From positions 1 to 64,000 of the forward strand of contig NZ_WTKU01000022.1 of the NCBI RefSeq assembly GCF_011378715.1: a stretch of DNA of 64,000 nt, in the 5' to 3' direction. The notes under the pieces are model-generated. The model was not told the origin of the DNA, did not search any database, and worked only from the letters and a program-made list of their open reading frames with translations. The stretch is from Psychromonas sp. SA13A. Lineage in GTDB: Bacteria; Pseudomonadota; Gammaproteobacteria; Enterobacterales; Psychromonadaceae. The position numbers were made by a program, and so were the translations under genes. Below are positions 39,190-46,494 of the stretch, piece by piece (positions within the stretch are counted from its first letter, which is position 1; the number at the start of each line of letters is the position of its first letter).

Positions 39190-39669
39190 ATGAAAGTTAG
39201 ATTAATGGAAAAAACAGATTTAGAAAATGCCGCTGAGATCCATAGATTAACCTTTGTAAGGCAACAAAATTCATTGCAATGGATACAGTGTAATTTCAAT
39301 GCGTTTCCTCGACTCTTAAATTTTGTGGCAGAAAAAGAGGGTAAAATCCTCGGGTATATTATTTGGATTCAAAAAAGTGGTTTTCGCCCGCAAGCCGTTA
39401 TTGAACTTGAGCAATTAGCTGTTTCACCTAACTTTCAAAATCAAGGGGTTGGTCGTCAATTAATTACTGAGTCACTTGCTTTAGTAAATAACCATCTTTC
39501 ATTAAATGGCTCAACCTTAAAGCATATTTTAGTGACAACGCGTGCCGATAATTTTGCACAGCAGCTGTATAAAAGTATCTTAGGAGCAGAAATTGAAACT
39601 ACGATTACAAACTTATATTCCGATGATGAAGTATTAATGATTGCTAGAAACGTGAATACCAAGAAGTAG
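39190..39669 (+). CDS. GNAT-family N-acetyltransferase
   Basis: This 159-residue single GNAT domain carries the acetyl-CoA loop LEQLAVSPNFQNQGVGRQLI (Q-x-x-G-V-G). AGGAGG lies 5 bases before the ATG. The substrate is unknown. Confidence 0.85.
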   Translation: MKVRLMEKTDLENAAEIHRLTFVRQQNSLQWIQCNFNAFPRLLNFVAEKEGKILGYIIWIQKSGFRPQAVIELEQLAVSPNFQNQGVGRQLITESLALVNNHLSLNGSTLKHILVTTRADNFAQQLYKSILGAEIETTITNLYSDDEVLMIARNVNTKK

Positions 39670-39969
39670 TGCATTATTATTTAATCGCTATCAAATTTCA
39701 GATTTGATAGCGACACGGTAGGCATCAACATCAACTTTGATCAAGTTGACTCGTTGGTGCATGCATTTGATACATTCTCAATAACAGGTGTCATTGATTT
39801 ACAAGGCCCACACCATGGAACACTAAAAACAGCAATGAATACTCATGTTCTGATAATCGCTGCTCAAGATCATCGCTAGCTGTTAGTTATTTCATGGTTA
39901 ATCTTCATGGTTAAAGTCTCGCTTAAGATGTTAGTAATTGCTCTTATTATGCGAATCTAGGAGAGAATA
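39670..39969. other. Intergenic region of 300 bp, nothing recognised
   Basis: This lies between convergent GNAT and YHS genes. There is a GATAGCGA/ATCAAATTTCAGATTTGAT-type short inverted repeat near 39687-39708 but no clear terminator U run. Confidence 0.35.
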
Positions 39970-40455
39970 TTATTCGTTTATTTTTTCTATTTGCTCTTCT
40001 GTTAAGCCTTTAATACCAGTCCAATTCACTTGAGCTGTTTCAAGGAATCCTGGTACATCTTTTAACCATTGTTTTTGAACGTCTTTGTTAAGGTTTAAAT
40101 ATAATTTATCGCCTTTGATATGCCATGCCGTTGGGTCAGTATCAAACTTCTGATTCATGGCAACACCCATCGCACAAAAGCCACCATATTGTGGAGCATA
40201 CTTAGCAGGTGTGGCTTTAAATAGGTCTCGATTATCGGCACTTGAGAAATGATAGATAGCGCCATTGTAAGCCGCTGTATATTTATCTGAGCCTTTAGTG
40301 GGAGAGCCATCAGTAAAGTACGAGACAGTGTCATACCCCTTTATAGCAAGGTCATTATTGTTTGCATTCACTTCAATGTTTGCTGCAAAACTTAGGCTGC
40401 TTACTAATAACGCAGAGCTTACTAGTGTTGATTTGATTAGTGATGAAAGTGTCAT
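39970..40455 (-). CDS. Secreted YHS-domain protein
   Basis: The protein (161 aa) has a signal peptide (SALLVSSLSFAANI) and one YHS domain, a small metal-linked fold: AIKGYDTVSYFTDGSPTKGSDKYTAAYNGAIYHFSSADNRDLFKATPAKYAPQYGGFCAMGV. Family members are thought to bind metal or occur in metal-handling proteins; no function is set. It is divergent from the AraC gene. Confidence 0.88.
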   Translation of the reverse strand: MTLSSLIKSTLVSSALLVSSLSFAANIEVNANNNDLAIKGYDTVSYFTDGSPTKGSDKYTAAYNGAIYHFSSADNRDLFKATPAKYAPQYGGFCAMGVAMNQKFDTDPTAWHIKGDKLYLNLNKDVQKQWLKDVPGFLETAQVNWTGIKGLTEEQIEKINE

Positions 40456-40605
40456 TTTATTTCTCCATTTTATAATAACAAGCTGGTGTTAAGTCAGGAT
40501 TCAATCTGGCTTGGCAAATAATATAAGGCTTTTAATCTAATCAAAGGGATGACATAGTCCATGTTTTGCCCCCAATCGTCCAAAATGGTCGCGGAGAGAA
40601 TCAAC

Positions 40606-41427
40606 ATGGATCAGCTTTCAATCATATTGAAACGATTTTCGATGAATACAGAAGTCTTTTTTACTGGAAATTTGTGTGGTATTAGTCATTTCGATAAACA
40701 ATTAAATCAAGGCCATTTACATCTTCTACAATCCGGGGAGTTAACCCTTATTGATGAACAAGGAAAGTCACTGCGCTTTAATAAGCCAACTGTGCTCTTT
40801 ATTCCTTCTCCGCATACTCATCGCATAGTTGGTGATCCCGATAACCCTCCAAAATTGGTGTGTGCCAATGTTATTTATAATGAAGCAACATCTAATCCGA
40901 TAGCCGAAGCCTTGCCTACATTGCTGCATTTTAATCTCGATGACTGCCCAAAAATAAAACAGACTTCATTAGGGTTATTTGAAGAGGCGTTTGAAAACAG
41001 ATGTGGGCGATTACCGATGATCAATGCCCTGACAGATATTTTTATTATCTATATTCTTAGGCATGTATTGAGCAATAATATAATGGATCATGGCTTGTTA
41101 GCTGGATTGTCTCATCCACACTTATCTAAAGTGATCCTCGCAATTCAAGAAGCGCCAGAACGACAATGGGGGTTAGATGAGATGGCGGAAATGGCATTAA
41201 TGTCCCGCTCTAAGTTTTCTGAGTTATTTAAACGTATTGTTGGCCAGAGTCCTGGAGACTATGTAATTGATTGGCGAATTATTGTTGCTAAAACATTATT
41301 AAAGCAAAATAAGTCTGTTGCCTTAGTCGCTAATGCGGTGGGTTATGAGGATGGTTCTGCACTTGCACGTGTGTTTAGGAAAAAGCAGGGGATGTCTCCC
41401 AAACAATGGCTTGAGCAAAGGAAATGA
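40606..41427 (+). CDS. AraC-family transcriptional regulator with cupin domain
   Basis: The protein (273 aa) has an N-terminal cupin-like sensor (FDKQLNQGHLHLLQSGELTLIDEQGK, VLFIPSPHTHRI) and a C-terminal double helix-turn-helix (DEMAEMALMSRSKFSELFKRIVGQSPGDYV and LVANAVGYEDGSALARVFRKKQGMSPKQW). ATG 40606 has GGAGAG 8 bases upstream and is preferred over the first ATG at 40561. It may control the divergent YHS gene. Confidence 0.87.
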   Translation: MDQLSIILKRFSMNTEVFFTGNLCGISHFDKQLNQGHLHLLQSGELTLIDEQGKSLRFNKPTVLFIPSPHTHRIVGDPDNPPKLVCANVIYNEATSNPIAEALPTLLHFNLDDCPKIKQTSLGLFEEAFENRCGRLPMINALTDIFIIYILRHVLSNNIMDHGLLAGLSHPHLSKVILAIQEAPERQWGLDEMAEMALMSRSKFSELFKRIVGQSPGDYVIDWRIIVAKTLLKQNKSVALVANAVGYEDGSALARVFRKKQGMSPKQWLEQRK

Positions 41428-41436
41428 TTGTTAGGA

Positions 41437-41521
41437 TGAAAAGTAGAGTTGTGGAAACTAAATAGAGTGTGAAAAATAGTGGAGTGTAGGAAATAGTAGA
41501 ATGTAAAAAAAATAGAGTAAC
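41437..41521. repeat. Degenerate 17-bp tandem repeat, five units
   Basis: Five consecutive 17-base blocks follow the AraC stop: for example GAAACTAAATAGAGTGT, GAAAAATAGTGGAGTGT and AGGAAATAGTAGAATGT. They share the core TAGAGTGT in fixed register. The last block supplies the left arm of the terminator. Confidence 0.65.
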
Positions 41522-41541
41522 CTCAGGCTACTCTATTTTTT
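41507..41541. terminator. Bidirectional terminator between AraC and PEP-CTERM genes
   Basis: AAAAAATAGAGTA pairs with TACTCTATTTTTT around a CCTCAGG-containing loop. Confidence 0.88.
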
Positions 41542-41544
41542 AAT

Positions 41545-41604
41545 AACAATTACTTAATAAAAACTACTTAAATAACAGTTGCTTAATAGCAATCGTTTTA
41601 TAGA
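41545..41604. repeat. Degenerate 15-bp tandem repeat, four units
   Basis: AACAATTACTTAATA, AAAACTACTTAAATA, ACAGTTGCTTAATAG and a weaker fourth unit follow one another between the terminator and the 3' end of the PEP-CTERM gene. Confidence 0.5.
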
Positions 41605-41633
41605 AACGACGTTATAAAAGCTATTTTAGTAAA

Positions 41634-42215
41634 TTAGGCTTTACGACGACGCGCAGCAACTAAGCTAAGTAAGCCTAAACCCAATAATGCCATTGCACCT
41701 GGAGCTGGAACTGAAGCAATTTTTGCTACTTCAGTTGCTTGTGTGCCACTTCTTAACACACCGTAAGTGAGTAGAGTCGCTGCACCATAGTTTTCCCAGA
41801 ACAACAAATCAAAGGATACTAAACCAGTATCTGCGAAACTAATCAATCCACTGTCTCTTTTACCTGTATTTGCATTGTAGCTATAGACTGCATTACCCGC
41901 TAGACTAACTGTCATGCCATCATCGTGGAAAAACTGCAGCGCAGAATATAAAGAAGTATCAAGAAAACCTGTTGCTGTTAATACAAAAGTTTCGTTATGA
42001 CCATTATCAAATCCAGGTGCGCCATGTGCTGCAGCATCGCTGTAAAAAATATTCTCACTTTCAAATGAATAAGTTGGAGCGGTTGAGCTATTAATAACTG
42101 TTTCAGATTGTGCAATATTATTTAAACTCGAATTTGTCTCATAGATGTTAATAAGGGCTGCATTTGCGTTTAAAGCCATTAGTGAAGCAACGGCTGCTAT
42201 GATGATTTTTTTCAT
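41634..42215 (-). CDS. Secreted PEP-CTERM-type protein
   Basis: The protein (193 aa) has a signal peptide (MKKIIIAAVASLMALNANA) and the C-terminal tag VPAPGAMALLGLGLLSLVA then ARRRKA. The body has Asn/Ser/Tyr-rich beta segments and no family I can name. ATG 42215 has AAAGGA 8 bases upstream; the ATG at 42233 overlaps that site and is rejected. It is the third such protein in the window. Confidence 0.82.
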   Translation of the reverse strand: MKKIIIAAVASLMALNANAALINIYETNSSLNNIAQSETVINSSTAPTYSFESENIFYSDAAAHGAPGFDNGHNETFVLTATGFLDTSLYSALQFFHDDGMTVSLAGNAVYSYNANTGKRDSGLISFADTGLVSFDLLFWENYGAATLLTYGVLRSGTQATEVAKIASVPAPGAMALLGLGLLSLVAARRRKA

Positions 42216-42557
42216 GATACTGATTCCTTTCATTGTTAGGTTACTTTTATAATACTCATTAGTGATTAATCAATATTGAGTATATTTTATATTATTAAGC
42301 AGTAATCATGCCAATATAAAAATGTTTTTTAATTCAGTCTCTTACTGATTTTCTGTATGTTCTATATTTTAATGTGTAAATTTTTTCGTCACACATGTTT
42401 GTTTTTATACCGTGGCCTCTGTTTCATTTATCACGGATATTTCCGATGATAAGAAATTTTACGATACAAAGGTGTTGATCAAAAAACACAGGTGAAGTGT
42501 CTGGTGATGCCAACACTCGTATTATTAAGCATAAAACATAGGCTTTATATTGACTGT

Positions 42558-42571
42558 TTGACCTGTATCAA
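42558..42571 (+). promoter_or_regulatory. Candidate FNR box before the cobalamin operon
   Basis: TTGACCTGTATCAA matches the FNR consensus TTGAT-N4-ATCAA at 9 of 10 positions. Its centre is about 42 bases before the start predicted from the -10 at 42595, the classic position for activation by FNR. The rest of 42216-42557 shows no gene. Confidence 0.6.
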
Positions 42572-42594
42572 GTTATTGTTCGCGCTCCTCTGGA

Positions 42595-42600
42595 TATAGT
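42595..42600 (+). promoter_or_regulatory. -10 element of the cobalamin operon promoter
   Basis: TATAGT, with a poor -35 (TTATTG, 16 bases upstream) as is usual for activator-dependent promoters. The start would be near 42607, just before the riboswitch. Confidence 0.45.
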
Positions 42601-42624
42601 CTTAAAAACTATGCATTTATGTTT

Positions 42625-42735
42625 TATACCGCGTAGATGTTTGGGAACTTGGTTAAATGCCAAGGCTGCCCCCGCAACGGTAGAGCAATGTTAATTTATT
42701 GTTGCTGAGCCCGGATACCAAACCTTTGGATGCTA
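42625..42735 (+). ncRNA. Cobalamin riboswitch (aptamer)
   Basis: Conserved core parts are visible in order: TTGGGAAC, then TGGTTAAATGCCAAGGCTGCC, CCCGCAACGGTA, and the B12-box region GAGCCCGGATACCAAAC. The long-range pair TTTGG / CCAAA closes the aptamer. It lies 150 bp upstream of the cobalt uptake and cobalamin genes and should switch them off when adenosyl- or hydroxocobalamin is plentiful. Confidence 0.93.
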
Positions 42736-42753
42736 CTTGTTGTTGAAGCAAGT

Positions 42754-42794
42754 ACCGTGGTGTTGCGGAGGGCTTCACCGGCTGGTTTGTTTTT
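42754..42794 (+). terminator. Terminator-like hairpin, riboswitch expression platform
   Basis: ACCGTGGTG pairs imperfectly with CACCGGCTGGT, followed by TTGTTTTTG. The position just after the aptamer fits a transcription-terminating platform. Confidence 0.55.
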
Positions 42795-42887
42795 GTTAAG
42801 AAGATAGCTGAGGTTATTTGTTCTTATTAAAGGTGTGCCATCTCCTCCACAACTTCGCCTGTTCATTAATCAGACGGAGATTTTTCT

Positions 42888-43706
42888 GTGTTAACTCTTA
42901 AAAAACTAAAACAATTTTCTAGCCCATTCTTAATTGCCTTAAGCTGTATGACTTCATTGTCAGCCAATGCGCACTTCCAAATGCTTTATACGCCTGAGTT
43001 GTTACATGCAAAAGGTGGCGAAGTTAGCTTTAAAATGCCCTTCACTCATCCCGCTGCAAGTGGTCACGTTATGGCGGTCGACAAACCTGAAGCATTTTAT
43101 ATGATTAAAAAAGGTAAAAAAACTGACCTGATCGATACGGTAAAGGATATTGAATGGCAGAGCGCGGTTGATAAAGGTCATGCTTATCAAGCCGACGTTA
43201 AGTTACGTGGTTTAGGTGATTATGTTTTTATTGCACAACCATCGCCGTATTTTGAAGCGGAAGAAGATACTTATATCCAGCAGATCACTAAAACTATTGT
43301 TAATGTGGGTAACCTACCAACCGATTGGAATAAAGATTTGGGACTAACCGCTGAGATTGTACCGCTGACAAAACCCTATGCGATTTATGAAGGTGGTATT
43401 TTTAGTGCCGTTGTAAAGTCTAAAGGACAACCAGTACCATTTGCGGCTGTGGAAGTTGAATTTATTAATTATGTGCCGAATATGCAAAATAATCACTTTG
43501 CAAAAGAGCCTATCATGACTCCCCCTTCAGATATTTTTGTAACACAAACTATCTATGCTGATGCCAATGGAACTTTCCACTTTTCATTATTAAAAGCAGG
43601 GCAGTGGGGATTTGCCGCATTAGGCATAGGAGAAGATAAAATGTATAAAGGCAAAACTCTTTCTCAAGATGCAGTTATATGGGCACAGGCGACTAAGCTT
43701 CCTTAG
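42888..43706 (+). CDS. DUF4198 periplasmic protein of the cobalt uptake locus
   Basis: The protein (272 aa) has a signal peptide (FLIALSCMTSLSANA) and begins its mature part AHFQMLYTPE. It then shows the DUF4198 pattern LGDYVFIAQPSPYFEAEEDTYIQQITKTIVNVG and a C-terminal Ig-like part (GTFHFSLLKAGQWGFAALG). Such proteins often sit beside nickel/cobalt ECF transporters and may bind metal, but no activity is proven. The start is a GTG at 42888 with GGAGA 7 bases upstream. It is the first gene after the riboswitch. Confidence 0.85.
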   Translation: MLTLKKLKQFSSPFLIALSCMTSLSANAHFQMLYTPELLHAKGGEVSFKMPFTHPAASGHVMAVDKPEAFYMIKKGKKTDLIDTVKDIEWQSAVDKGHAYQADVKLRGLGDYVFIAQPSPYFEAEEDTYIQQITKTIVNVGNLPTDWNKDLGLTAEIVPLTKPYAIYEGGIFSAVVKSKGQPVPFAAVEVEFINYVPNMQNNHFAKEPIMTPPSDIFVTQTIYADANGTFHFSLLKAGQWGFAALGIGEDKMYKGKTLSQDAVIWAQATKLP

Positions 43707-43796
43707 TTCAAGCATTACCGTTACCCTTTCTTGATATTTGAATATTCAAATAGTTTAAGCTTGGAGCGGGTAGCGGTTATTTAAAACGGATAAATT

Positions 43797-44405
43797 ATGC
43801 ATATTGTCGATGGTGCTCTTTCAGTACCGGTATTAGTAAGTGGTGCAGTGTTAGCGGTTGTAGGTGTTTTTATTGGCCTTAAAAAAATGGACTATGACCA
43901 TTTACCATTGGTAGGTGTATTGGCTTCTGTATTTTTTATTGCTTCTTATATTCATCTACCCCTCGGCTTTTCTAGTGTGCATTTAATTATGAATGGTTTG
44001 TTGGGTATTATTCTCGGTTGGGTTGCCTTCCCTGCATTATTGGTAGCCTTGTTATTACAGGTTATTTTCTTTGGCTTTGGTGGTTTATTGGTATTAGGTG
44101 TTAATACCGTCAATATTGCTTTACCTGCGGTAATTATTTATTACCTTTGTTATAAAGGCATACGTCATGAAAGTGCTAAAGTCGCGGCTATTTGGGGCGC
44201 GATTGGCGGGGCAGGGGCGATTATTATTACCTCGGTGATGGTTGCTTTCTCTTTAGCATTATCGGGGGAATCATTTGTATTAGCGGCAAAAGCGGTATTA
44301 CCCGCACATATTCCTATTATGATAGTGGAGGGATTTGTTTCCTATGCCGCGGTATATTTAATTCACACGGTAAAACCAGAGTTTATTACTAAGGAAAAAA
44401 GTTAA
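43797..44405 (+). CDS. cbiM: Cobalt ECF transporter substrate-specific component CbiM
   Basis: This integral membrane protein (202 aa) selects Co2+. The N-terminus MHIVDGALS carries the invariant His2 that ligates the metal in this family. Six or so hydrophobic helices follow, with SSVHLIMNGLLGIILGWVAFPALLVALLLQ. Its stop overlaps the next start as TAATG. Confidence 0.9.
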   Translation: MHIVDGALSVPVLVSGAVLAVVGVFIGLKKMDYDHLPLVGVLASVFFIASYIHLPLGFSSVHLIMNGLLGIILGWVAFPALLVALLLQVIFFGFGGLLVLGVNTVNIALPAVIIYYLCYKGIRHESAKVAAIWGAIGGAGAIIITSVMVAFSLALSGESFVLAAKAVLPAHIPIMIVEGFVSYAAVYLIHTVKPEFITKEKS

Positions 44406-45007
44406 TGAAAGCCCTTTATTCATTATTTATTTTGGTGTGCTTTTTATTGTCCTTTACAAGCCCAGCTTTAGCGCACAATGTAGTCGGTGGGGTTTACGTT
44501 AATGGCTTTGATATTGAAGGTGAAGCTGGATTTTCAAATGGTGCCATGGCAAATGCTGGCACAGTAGTTAAAGTCTCTGATGTTTCCGGTATACCATTGG
44601 GTGAAGTAGTCACCGATGATCAAGGCTATTTTGTATTTACGGCTAAAAAACGTATTACCCATGTCTTTGAGATTAATATGGGCGCAGGGCATACTTTGAA
44701 AATGCAATTACCCGCAGAAGAGTTACCTGATAGTTTAGATTCATCAACCACGTTAAGTGCTAATTCTGTGTCATCTGCGAATCAGACAACTAAAAAAGTG
44801 GATCCGCAAATTGTCACTAACAATCAAATAACCGCATTGATGTTAGAGAAAGCGATTGCCAAACAGATAAAACCGCTGCGTAAAGAGATACAAGCTTTAA
44901 AAGAAAAATCAGGTATTCGCGATATTATTGGTGGAATTGGTTATATCTTTGGTTTGCTCGGGGTAGTCGCTCTTTTACGTGAACGTAGATTAAAGGCTAA
45001 AAAATAA
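44405..45007 (+). CDS. CbiL/NikL-like auxiliary protein of the cobalt transporter
   Basis: The protein (200 aa) has a signal peptide (SLFILVCFLLSFTSPALA), an extracytoplasmic Ig-like carboxypeptidase-regulatory domain (AHNVVGGVYVNGFDIEGEAGFSNG, GIPLGEVVTDDQGYFVFTA), a helical linker and one C-terminal membrane helix preceded by RDIIGGIGYIFGLLG. This layout matches the NikL/CbiL auxiliary subunits that replace CbiN in some systems. No separate cbiN is present. The next gene starts with TAATG overlap. Confidence 0.82.
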   Translation: MKALYSLFILVCFLLSFTSPALAHNVVGGVYVNGFDIEGEAGFSNGAMANAGTVVKVSDVSGIPLGEVVTDDQGYFVFTAKKRITHVFEINMGAGHTLKMQLPAEELPDSLDSSTTLSANSVSSANQTTKKVDPQIVTNNQITALMLEKAIAKQIKPLRKEIQALKEKSGIRDIIGGIGYIFGLLGVVALLRERRLKAKK

Positions 45008-45801
45008 TGTCACAGGGGCTAGAGCATAGTTTGACGTCATGGTCAGGACAAGCACTAAAACATCAAGCATCCTGGATCGATGCTATTGACGCCAGAGTGC
45101 GTGTGGTTTGCTCTGGGTTATTTGCGCTAGTTGTGGTGCTTAGTAGTCAATTTGCTCCTACGTTGTTAGGGTTAATCGCTGCATTTGTATTAGTAAAATC
45201 AAGCAAACTTAATATAAAGCGCACATTAAGACGTGTGATTGCGATGGATTTATTTATGCTTACACTGATCTGTATTTTGCCTTTTACCACGCCTGGTGAT
45301 GTGATGTTTAGCGTATTTGGTTTAGCTGCTAGTTGGCAAGGTTTATCGCATGCGTTATTAATCACTATTAAAGCGAATGCGGTGTTATTGGTTTTGTTCT
45401 CGTTAGTCGCGACCATGAGCGCTTCAACATTAGGGCATGCCTTAGCCCACTTGAAAGTACCTGATAAATTAGTTCATCTTATGTTATTTATGGTGCGTTA
45501 TTTAGATGTGATCAGCCAAGAATACAAAAAAATGCGCCGTGCAATGCAAGCACGTGCTTTTGTATTGCGTACCAATCGACATACTTGGAAAAGTATTGGT
45601 TATCTATTTGGCATGTTACTGATCCGTTCTGTGGAGCGTGCCGAACGTATATCCGATGCAATGAAGTGCCGCGGATTTTGCGGTCGTTATTACCTTAACG
45701 ATGATATGAAAATGGGCCGTATAGATATTATTTTTGGCGTGTGTGTTATGTGTTTCTTAATACTGTTAATAGGGCTCAATATTGATGACTTATTCAAATA
45801 A
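45007..45801 (+). CDS. cbiQ: Cobalt ECF transporter transmembrane component CbiQ
   Basis: The T-component (264 aa) couples the ATPase to CbiM. It has an N-terminal DARVRVVCSGLFALVVVL helix, several further helices, and the cytoplasmic coupling region MVRYLDVISQEYKKMRRAMQARAF with ERISDAMKCRGF. Confidence 0.93.
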   Translation: MSQGLEHSLTSWSGQALKHQASWIDAIDARVRVVCSGLFALVVVLSSQFAPTLLGLIAAFVLVKSSKLNIKRTLRRVIAMDLFMLTLICILPFTTPGDVMFSVFGLAASWQGLSHALLITIKANAVLLVLFSLVATMSASTLGHALAHLKVPDKLVHLMLFMVRYLDVISQEYKKMRRAMQARAFVLRTNRHTWKSIGYLFGMLLIRSVERAERISDAMKCRGFCGRYYLNDDMKMGRIDIIFGVCVMCFLILLIGLNIDDLFK

Positions 45802-46474
45802 TCCACTGATTAAAATAGAAAATCTCAGTTATGCTTACCCAAGACGTGGGGCGGTATTAAAAAGTATTAACTTTACCTTACACAGTAATGAACGTGTTGT
45901 AATCAATGGTGATAACGGCGCCGGAAAAACTACATTATTACATTTAATCGTCGGTCTAAAAAAAGCCAAACAAGGTGACATTATTGGTTTTGGTGAACCT
46001 TGTAAAACAGAAAAGCAGTTCAATCAACTACGCGCTAGAGCAGGCTTACTCTTTCAAGACCCCGATGATCAATTGTTCTGTCCAACGGTATTGGAAGATG
46101 TCATGTTTGGGCCTCTGAATTTAGGTTTTACTAAGCAACAAGCGATCGATAAATCATTACAGACGTTGAAAAAGTTAGGTATGCAAGGTTTTGAATCTCG
46201 TATTACTCATCAACTTTCTGGAGGCGAGAAGCGAATGATCACCTTAGCCAGCGTATTGGTGATGGAGCCGCAGGTGTTGATTTTAGATGAGCCAACTAAT
46301 GCTTTAGATGAAAAAGCAAAAATGCGTCTTTTAAATGTGTTGCAAGGGTTACCACAAGCGATGATTATTATTTCCCATGATAGAGCCTTTTCAGATCAAT
46401 TAGCGACCAGACAATTACATTTACAAGATGGATTGTTAACCGAACCATCAAAATCAACGGTCGCTGTGGCTTAG
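45785..46474 (+). CDS. cbiO: Cobalt ECF transporter ATPase CbiO
   Basis: The protein (229 aa) shows Walker A NGDNGAGKTT, Q-loop LFQDPDDQLFCPTVLEDVMFGPLNLG (characteristic of ECF ATPases), signature LSGGEKRMITLA and Walker B VLILDEPTNALD. I chose ATG 45785 rather than the TTG codon just before it. It overlaps cbiQ by 17 bases. Confidence 0.93.
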   Translation: MTYSNNPLIKIENLSYAYPRRGAVLKSINFTLHSNERVVINGDNGAGKTTLLHLIVGLKKAKQGDIIGFGEPCKTEKQFNQLRARAGLLFQDPDDQLFCPTVLEDVMFGPLNLGFTKQQAIDKSLQTLKKLGMQGFESRITHQLSGGEKRMITLASVLVMEPQVLILDEPTNALDEKAKMRLLNVLQGLPQAMIIISHDRAFSDQLATRQLHLQDGLLTEPSKSTVAVA

Positions 46475-46494
46475 TGCATAGGAGATAGAAGAAA

